Assembly (NCBI GenBank): GCA_038243395.1
Contig: JBBSRC010000114.1
Location: forward strand, 1-10,163
Length of the DNA stretch: 10,163 nucleotides
From: Gelidibacter sp038243395
Lineage (GTDB): Bacteria > Bacteroidota > Bacteroidia > Flavobacteriales > Flavobacteriaceae
Direction of reading: 5' to 3'
In this document: piece by piece, positions 5,160-10,163 of the stretch
Numbering within the stretch: the first letter of the stretch is position 1
Layout: every line of letters starts with the position of its first letter
The notes under the pieces: generated by a model
Told to the model about the DNA's origin: nothing
What the model saw: only the letters and a program-made list of their open reading frames with translations
The model's database searches: none
Position numbers and translations under genes: made by a program

Positions 5160-7064
5160 CTACGACTTCAGAATATCAATCATAATATCCATTTCCTTGA
5201 CCAATTTCTCATTTGAACCGCTATAACCCACTGATTTGAATTTCATTCTTCCATCGGGACCAATAATCACTTTGGTAGGAATACCAGAGATATCATACTT
5301 TCCGGCGACCTCAAAGCCGGTACTGCCGTCAATTTCTGGATCATACACCACATGAAAATCATACTTATTGCTCTTTATAAAATCCTCAACCATCTTTTCT
5401 CTGTTTGGCCCTCTTTCAAAAGTGTCCACAAATAATAATACAACTTTAGCGTCGTTCTTGTATTTTGAGACCACTTCTTGCATTCCCGGGAATGATGCTA
5501 TGCATGGCCCACACCAAGTTGCCCAAAAATCTAAGATGACGGTTTTCCCTTTTAAAGATTCAAGGGAAATGTCTGTACCTTTCATATCCTTTAAAGTAAA
5601 TGATGGTGCGTCTTCATCAAGCATTGTTTTTTTGATTTCAGATACTTGTGTAGCGTAGGCCACTTTTTCAAAAGCTATTAAATTTTCTTCCACATCAGTG
5701 GCGGAAGGGTTCGCTTTTAGATACGTCGTTCTGTAGGCTTCTTTTATTTTTTCATTCCCATGACCTACCTTAATGAAATCCTCGGCTTTGTCTTTGGCTG
5801 TTTCATATTGGTTGTCTGCCATTAAATAATCAATATAACGTTCATTGGCTTCAGTGTTCCGTCCTTTGTGATCATGTGCTTTTTCCTGATAAGCTATAGC
5901 TTCTTTGATTTTACCTTGTTTAAATAAAATAAATGCATAAGTATCTGCATACATTCTATACATGGATTCAAGGTTCTTTTTATATTGGTTTACAGTGTAA
6001 TAATCAGGTTTGTCGTCTAGGTTTTTCTGTAGATCAGTGATCAGGTCGAGTGATTTTTTAGATAGTGCTTCTGCTTCATCCAAGTTTTTACCGCTTTCTG
6101 CCATTGGCCATGCGAAATTATTTAAAATAGAAGCTCTGCTCGATTTGTCTTCAACCTTGGATAGGTATTTCTCAAAATTTTCCATGTCCTTTTGCTGATA
6201 ATAGGATCTGGCTAAAGTACCAGCCATATAATTTCCAGTATTGCCTAATTTTACATTGGATTCAGAATATTTTGTGAAGAGATCTACCTTTTTATTGAAA
6301 TCACTTTCTTGTTGAAATTGACCAGCAACAGAATATTTGGCAGCATTACCATTCGGAAATTTTCCAACGGCTATATTAGTGATAGAATCCGATTTGGATC
6401 GTTCCCCTAGCGTATAATATAAATCCGACATTGATGAATAATCTTTTTCTGTCCTGTCTATTTTTTTAGATAAAGATGCCAAATAATCATTAATCAGCAT
6501 TTCGCCTTTTGCTTTATCTTGTCTATAAACAAGTCCCAGATAAGTGACGTCCCAATTAGCTTTGAGAGCGGGATTGGCAACAAGATCGGCATTAATGTCC
6601 TCAACAACGGTCTTTGAATCTGTTTTTATCCCATAATCAGGACCATATTGCAAAGCGTAGAAAGCCATTGCCGCATTGCTTCCATTAATTTGATCTTCAT
6701 CCTTGGTATATAATGGTACCAAGTAACCCTTTTTATCATTGTCATCATATTTATCCTCACTTTTTATGATAAATGCCAATGCTACGGCAGAATCCGGAAT
6801 TTTTATGGAAGCTTTCTGTTCTCCGTCTTTTTCTGAAAAGTCAATATCAAGTGGATAATTTTTGTTACCCACCATATAGGCATAAAAAGCTTCGACATTT
6901 TTGTCGCTGTTATAATTAAGATCTAAATTGTCTCCTGGTTTAGGATGTTCATTGGAGATGGTCAAATGACCGATAGTAAGAGGTTGCGCTTTCTTTTCTG
7001 ATTCTTGTTTGCAGGAGAAACATACAAAAAGCACTAAAAAGGAATAGATGGAAATTTTTTTCAT
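5160..7064 (-). CDS. Lipoprotein with TPR-like repeats and C-terminal TlpA/thioredoxin domain
   Basis: A 634-residue exported protein. The N-terminus MKKISIYSFLVLFVCFSC is a lipoprotein signal with C18 as the likely lipidated residue (the box CFSC is loose, as is common in Bacteroidota). Residues about 25-120 look beta-rich, like the N-terminal modules of Bacteroidota thioredoxin-like lipoproteins. Residues about 130-450 are helical with TPR-like units (for example KQGKIKEAIAYQEKAHDHKG). The C-terminal domain, from about residue 490, has FWATWCGPC with C518 and C521, and the cis-proline SGIPTKVIIGPDG (P596), which are intact thioredoxin-fold redox residues. It likely reduces disulfides or haem-protein thiols in the periplasm or at the outer membrane. 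A weak promoter candidate lies at 7091-7098. The downstream side ends at the shared terminator. The substrate is unknown. Confidence 0.88.
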   Translation of the reverse strand: MKKISIYSFLVLFVCFSCKQESEKKAQPLTIGHLTISNEHPKPGDNLDLNYNSDKNVEAFYAYMVGNKNYPLDIDFSEKDGEQKASIKIPDSAVALAFIIKSEDKYDDNDKKGYLVPLYTKDEDQINGSNAAMAFYALQYGPDYGIKTDSKTVVEDINADLVANPALKANWDVTYLGLVYRQDKAKGEMLINDYLASLSKKIDRTEKDYSSMSDLYYTLGERSKSDSITNIAVGKFPNGNAAKYSVAGQFQQESDFNKKVDLFTKYSESNVKLGNTGNYMAGTLARSYYQQKDMENFEKYLSKVEDKSSRASILNNFAWPMAESGKNLDEAEALSKKSLDLITDLQKNLDDKPDYYTVNQYKKNLESMYRMYADTYAFILFKQGKIKEAIAYQEKAHDHKGRNTEANERYIDYLMADNQYETAKDKAEDFIKVGHGNEKIKEAYRTTYLKANPSATDVEENLIAFEKVAYATQVSEIKKTMLDEDAPSFTLKDMKGTDISLESLKGKTVILDFWATWCGPCIASFPGMQEVVSKYKNDAKVVLLFVDTFERGPNREKMVEDFIKSNKYDFHVVYDPEIDGSTGFEVAGKYDISGIPTKVIIGPDGRMKFKSVGYSGSNEKLVKEMDIMIDILKS

Positions 7065-7090
7065 GTGAGAATTTTGAATTTATAGAACTA

Positions 7091-7098
7091 TAAATGTA
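7091..7098 (-). promoter_or_regulatory. Weak -7 element candidate for the TlpA-like gene
   Basis: On the minus strand TACATTTA lies about 27 bases before the start codon and differs from TAnnTTTG by one base. No TTTG or TTG is found at the expected -33 distance. The 255-base gap to sanA suggests an independent promoter, but this one is only a candidate. Confidence 0.3.
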
Positions 7099-7319
7099 CA
7101 GAATATTCAGTTAGTGAAGTCCTGATGGTTGTGCTTTTCAAAAGTTCTACAGATGGATTTTAAATAGGAGGGAGGTTGTTTTAAACTATGCGGATTAAAA
7201 ATACCACTCATAGAAGTCGTAAATGTTGCAAATTCAAAGTTTTTTTTAAAGGTTTTCGAGAACTAAGAATTAGTGAGCTTTAAAATAATGAGTTTTTTAT
7301 TTATCTACGTTAACCCCCA

Positions 7320-7949
7320 TTATCCGATCGGAATTTTCTCTCCCAAAAATTTGGGTTGAACCTTGCATAAAACATCAATAAAAGCTTTGGATCGGGCAAA
7401 AAGTTCTCTTGTCCTTGTTTTTAAGCCGTTGCGATTATTAATATCTTTTGCATTAAATGCTACGGCATTGATACCAAAATGTTGTGCTAAATAAATAGCG
7501 CGTTCATTATGAAACTTTTGAGAAATGATGGTTAAAGTGTGCTGGCCAAAAACTTCTTTGGCTCTGACTACCGAATCTAAAGTTCTAAAGCCGGCATAAT
7601 CCAGTACAATTTTGTCTTCTGGAATACCTCTTTTAATCAAATCTTTTTTGAAGGTATTCGGTTCATTATAACTCATGTGCCTATTATCTCCACTAACCAG
7701 AATATAATCAATTTTTTCGGCTTTATATAGCGCTACAGCAGCGTCAATGCGGTATTGATAATAAGGATTGATGCCTCCTTTTAATAAAAACTTACTAGTG
7801 CCCAATAGGAGCCCAACTTTGTTTTTTGGAACATCGGCCAACTTATAATAAACAAAGCCTTTTGCCTCATGAGACATCCAATAATCAGTGGCTACCACTC
7901 CTACGCAAATTAGAATAGCGATGACCGATATGATTTTAAGGAATTTCAT
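7320..7949 (-). CDS. sanA: SanA-like DUF218 (YdcF/SanA) envelope protein
   Basis: A 209-residue protein with an N-terminal membrane anchor (about residues 4-20) and a DUF218 domain facing the periplasm. It resembles Escherichia coli SanA along its whole length: DYWMS (22-26), VGLLLGTSKF (45-54), YYQYRIDAA (63-71), SGDN (86-89), YNEP (94-97), IVLDYAGFRTLDS (114-126), SQKFHNERA (143-151) and the C-terminal PKFLGEKIPI. In enterobacteria SanA supports the envelope permeability barrier, and mutants become vancomycin-sensitive at high temperature; its chemistry is unknown. Here it is the last gene of a probable operon starting with kdsA, 44 bases after the GNAT gene, which fits an outer-envelope role. 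The start ATG at 7949 is followed directly by the positively charged signal-anchor and is a good choice. I see no strong terminator after it. Confidence 0.92.
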   Translation of the reverse strand: MKFLKIISVIAILICVGVVATDYWMSHEAKGFVYYKLADVPKNKVGLLLGTSKFLLKGGINPYYQYRIDAAVALYKAEKIDYILVSGDNRHMSYNEPNTFKKDLIKRGIPEDKIVLDYAGFRTLDSVVRAKEVFGQHTLTIISQKFHNERAIYLAQHFGINAVAFNAKDINNRNGLKTRTRELFARSKAFIDVLCKVQPKFLGEKIPIG

Positions 7950-7993
7950 AAATAATGTTACATATAAATATTGGTGTCGAAAGACTGATGGAT

Positions 7994-8458
7994 TTACAAT
8001 TCCCTATAAACGCTATAGTTTTCAAAAGCCAAACCTTTATAGTTTTTCTTTTTTATTTTTTCGACCTCATAATAATGGGAGTCAAAGAAAGGCAAAGCCG
8101 TGATGCTTATGTCAGATTTAAGGGCCTCAAATCCATTGACTGAGACTCTCGATTCCATAATGCGAAGTAATTTTGAGCCAATCGTGCGTCTTTGAAAATC
8201 TTTGTGGACATACATGCCGTCCAAATAAAAGCCATTTTTTAAATATGCGAAGCCTGCGATTTTATTTTTGAATTCAGCGACAAGAAAGTAAAGGTTTTCA
8301 ATACGATCTTTCCATTCGTCAAGATCATCAGCACCAGAAGACCAAACTTCAATTTGTTTTTCGGAGTAATCTTTACTGTTTACGGCTCGAATTGTATCTC
8401 TAAAAATGGAGGTAATCTCTGGTAAATCTTCTAATGTCGCTTGTCTAATTTGTATCAT
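7994..8458 (-). CDS. GNAT-family N-acetyltransferase
   Basis: A 154-residue single-domain GNAT protein. The N-terminal IRQATLEDLPEITSIFR is the usual beta1-alpha1, AEFKNKIAGFAYL (61-73) the beta2-beta3 region, and YLDGMYVHKDFQRRTIGSKLL (78-98) the acetyl-CoA-binding motif A. The pyrophosphate loop is Q89-R-R-T-I-G94; the first glycine of the usual Q/R-x-x-G-x-G/A is a threonine here, a modest deviation. The C-terminal segment ALPFFDSHYYEVEKIKKKNYKG is typical of the Acetyltransf_10 group (YafP-like). Substrate is unknown: a small molecule or protein amine. Its start lies two bases after the stop of the upstream outer-membrane gene, so the two are almost certainly co-transcribed and perhaps translationally coupled. 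Confidence 0.9.
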   Translation of the reverse strand: MIQIRQATLEDLPEITSIFRDTIRAVNSKDYSEKQIEVWSSGADDLDEWKDRIENLYFLVAEFKNKIAGFAYLKNGFYLDGMYVHKDFQRRTIGSKLLRIMESRVSVNGFEALKSDISITALPFFDSHYYEVEKIKKKNYKGLAFENYSVYREL

Positions 8459-8460
8459 AA

Positions 8461-9324
8461 TTATATTCTAAATATCCCGCCTAAACTAAAAACTGTCTCT
8501 CCATAAAAAAAATGTTGTGAGGCGCTTTCCTTGGGATTATGTGTTGTTCTGATGTCGCCCATATGGATATAGCCGCCTTTTAAATCGCCTTGGATAAAAA
8601 AGTGTTTAAAAAAAGTAAAGTTTAATCCTGCAGTAGCGGAAATGCCATAGCCTGCAACATGAAATTCATCGTAGCGGTCCCTGTCAAAAAGCGTAGTGTT
8701 GGTTTTTGGATAAAGAATACCACCGCCAATGCCTTCTGTGACATTTATCTGAAACTTATCGGTATTTTGAATGTTAAATAGCGAAGAAATATCATCATAT
8801 CGCGCAATTTCAAGGTAAACATAATTTAAACCATCTGTGTGTTCAAATTGTAAAAACTCCTTAGAAATCATAAAGTTTTCATTATCATAGACGCCATTAA
8901 ATATGGATCCTACATCATCTGCCGGCAAATCGATATAACCATCAACCACCCTATTTTTGTTGGAATCCATAACGTATTTCATATGATCTAAACCAAGAGA
9001 TATGGTATAGTGGTCCGAGATAAAATATCCCAGCTTAAAGTTGGTCTGAGGAATGGTTATGCGGGCCGGATTTATGTAATCTATATGCCAACCTTTCGGT
9101 TTGTCATGAGCTGTGACGTCTTTAATAGTAAATTCGTAATCAACTCCTTTAAAAGTAATGTCCGATTTTGTGAACGCTGCCCTGTTTCCGCCCCAACTCA
9201 AAAAAATCTTGCCTTTGTTGGAGGCTGTGTATAAGGCAGGTTCTATAAGTGCTTGTGAGTAACTATTAAAAGTGATCAAAAAGAGTAATGCACCAATAAA
9301 TGGTGTATGAATTTTGGGGAACAT
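8461..9324 (-). CDS. Outer-membrane beta-barrel protein of unknown function
   Basis: A 287-residue protein with a Sec signal peptide (hydrophobic FIGALLFLITF, cleavage about residue 23-24 in NSYSQA). The mature part is built of alternating beta strands typical of a small outer-membrane barrel: NFKLGYFISDHYTISLGLDHM, NYVYLEIARY, INVTEGIGGGILYP, HVAGYGISATAGLNFTFFKHFFIQGDLKGGY, and the final strand FYGETVFSLGGIFRI. I do not recognise a named family. It sits 11 bases after kdsA and 2 bases before the GNAT gene, on the same strand. A role in the outer membrane together with KDO synthesis is plausible but inferred. Periplasmic-face turns are short and some extracellular loops contain acidic runs, for example DLPADD. 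Confidence 0.82.
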   Translation of the reverse strand: MFPKIHTPFIGALLFLITFNSYSQALIEPALYTASNKGKIFLSWGGNRAAFTKSDITFKGVDYEFTIKDVTAHDKPKGWHIDYINPARITIPQTNFKLGYFISDHYTISLGLDHMKYVMDSNKNRVVDGYIDLPADDVGSIFNGVYDNENFMISKEFLQFEHTDGLNYVYLEIARYDDISSLFNIQNTDKFQINVTEGIGGGILYPKTNTTLFDRDRYDEFHVAGYGISATAGLNFTFFKHFFIQGDLKGGYIHMGDIRTTHNPKESASQHFFYGETVFSLGGIFRI

Positions 9325-9335
9325 TTTAAAGAGAT

Positions 9336-10154
9336 TTATATAGTAGTGACTATCTTTCTAATCGCTACTAAATTAGTGAGCAGTTTTTCCAAATTATCTA
9401 AGTGAAGCATGTTAGCACCATCACTTTTAGCGTTAGCGGGATCAAAATGTGTTTCTACAAACAAACCGTCCACGTTGTTCACTACTCCAGCTCTTGCGAT
9501 TGTTTCAATCATTTCTGGTCGTCCACCGGTCACACCAACACTTTGATTGGGTTGTTGTAAGGAATGGGTAACGTCCAATATAGTGGGTGCATATTGACGC
9601 ATGGTAGGAATGCCTCTAAAATCAACAATCATATCTTGATATCCAAACATGGTGCCTCTATCGGTAATCCAAACTTTTTCATTGCCTGCATCCTTCACTT
9701 TTTGAACCGCATGCTTCATGGATTCAGGACTCATAAATTGTCCTTTTTTGAGGTTGACTACTTTTCCGGTTTCTGCCGCAGCAATTACCAAATCAGTTTG
9801 TCTTACCAAAAAAGCTGGAATTTGTAAAACATCTACATACTCGGCAGCCATTAATGCATCAGATATCTCATGGATGTCAGTAACTGTTGGGACATCGAAA
9901 GTTTCAGAAACTTTACGTAGTATTTTCAGAGCTTTCTCATCACCAATACCTGTAAAACTATCAATCCGGCTTCGATTTGCTTTTTTAAAACTCCCTTTAA
10001 AAATATAAGGAATTTGTAGTTTGTTAGTAATTGTAACCACTTTTTCAGCAATGCGTAAGGCCATGTCTTCGCCTTCGATGGCGCATGGACCGCACAACAA
10101 AAAGAAGTTATTGGCTGAAATATGTTTTAATTTTGGAACGTCGTTAAGATTCAT
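9336..10154 (-). CDS. kdsA: 3-deoxy-8-phosphooctulonate (KDO-8-P) synthase, metal-dependent type
   Basis: A complete 272-residue KdsA that condenses phosphoenolpyruvate with D-arabinose 5-phosphate to KDO 8-phosphate, for the lipopolysaccharide inner core, in the cytoplasm. Diagnostic motifs: LLCGPCAIEGED (19-30), KGSFKKANRSRIDSFTGIG (53-71), TDIHE (92-96), IPAFLVRQTDL (112-122), VNLKKGQFMSPE (133-144), TDRGTMFGY (164-172) and VTGGRPEMIE (208-217). C24 in GPC is the metal-ligand cysteine position; E. coli's non-metal enzyme has Asn there. H197 (DVTHS), E234 (VETH) and D245 (KSDG) fill the other metal positions with the same 11-residue E-to-D spacing as the Aquifex enzyme. It is the first gene in the window of a probable operon kdsA, barrel protein, GNAT, sanA. 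The start is 9 bases from the window edge, so its promoter is not visible. Confidence 0.97.
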   Translation of the reverse strand: MNLNDVPKLKHISANNFFLLCGPCAIEGEDMALRIAEKVVTITNKLQIPYIFKGSFKKANRSRIDSFTGIGDEKALKILRKVSETFDVPTVTDIHEISDALMAAEYVDVLQIPAFLVRQTDLVIAAAETGKVVNLKKGQFMSPESMKHAVQKVKDAGNEKVWITDRGTMFGYQDMIVDFRGIPTMRQYAPTILDVTHSLQQPNQSVGVTGGRPEMIETIARAGVVNNVDGLFVETHFDPANAKSDGANMLHLDNLEKLLTNLVAIRKIVTTI

Positions 10155-10163
10155 TTTATGGTA

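Noticed and set aside
5368..5658. 96-codon plus-strand open frame opposite the TlpA-like gene
   Set aside because: It is the reverse reading of the thioredoxin domain, whose motifs are intact on the minus strand.
7888..8143. Two overlapping plus-strand open frames of 62-71 codons spanning the sanA-GNAT junction
   Set aside because: They overlap the well-supported sanA and GNAT genes on the other strand and have no protein-like features.
9564..10008. Plus-strand open frames of 87 and 96 codons within kdsA
   Set aside because: They are antisense to a clearly conserved kdsA.
1..10163. CRISPR arrays, tRNA or rRNA genes, or a multi-gene novel defence system
   Set aside because: No regularly spaced repeats were seen, no tRNA-like fold other than tmRNA, and the only defence-like gene is a solitary HNH nuclease.

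Overview
The window looks like a chromosomal segment from the phylum Bacteroidota, most likely family Flavobacteriaceae. The evidence is the AT-rich DNA and the tmRNA tag GENNYALAA. Promoters match the flavobacterial -33 TTTG / -7 TAnnTTTG form, and starts lack Shine-Dalgarno sequences. The proteins are also typical: a TlpA-like lipoprotein with TPR-like repeats, an outer-membrane barrel with a signal peptide ending in SYSQ, and an IS1595-family transposase tail. Assignments come from reading the sequence; no database search was run.

Left part (1-1486) is accessory in character. It opens with the last 41 codons of an IS1595-family transposase, followed by a lone HNH nuclease gene on the minus strand with an unfamiliar C-terminal half, then about 460 bases without a convincing gene. 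This ends at the 3' side of ssrA (tmRNA, minus strand, 1487-1879), which is a recurrent integration hot spot in bacteria. The tmRNA has a terminator below it. On its 5' side is an unusual leader with a 46-base imperfect palindrome, an abutting GGGCGTTCCC-type element and, about 210 bases away, a clear -7 promoter element with a perfect-armed palindrome beside it.

Middle part (2301-4960, plus strand) holds a 10-TM EamA/DMT transporter whose promoter fixes its start at 2356, a 70-residue DUF2945/HVA1 TUDOR protein, and a 405-residue stand-alone relative of the lysine-ketoglutarate reductase domain of LKR/SDH. A strong bidirectional terminator (4928-4960) separates this from the convergent minus-strand genes.

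Right part (5160-10154, minus strand) reads, in transcription order, kdsA (metal-type KDO-8-phosphate synthase), an outer-membrane beta-barrel protein, a GNAT acetyltransferase and sanA. Gaps are 11, 2 and 44 bases, so this is a probable operon with an envelope/LPS theme. After a 255-base gap comes a 634-residue lipoprotein with a C-terminal thioredoxin/TlpA domain (WCGPC). The right part appears to be ordinary core genome. The most interesting unexplained material is the HNH protein's C-terminal half, the ssrA leader and the ssrA-proximal accessory DNA. I do not see a complete novel multi-gene system.
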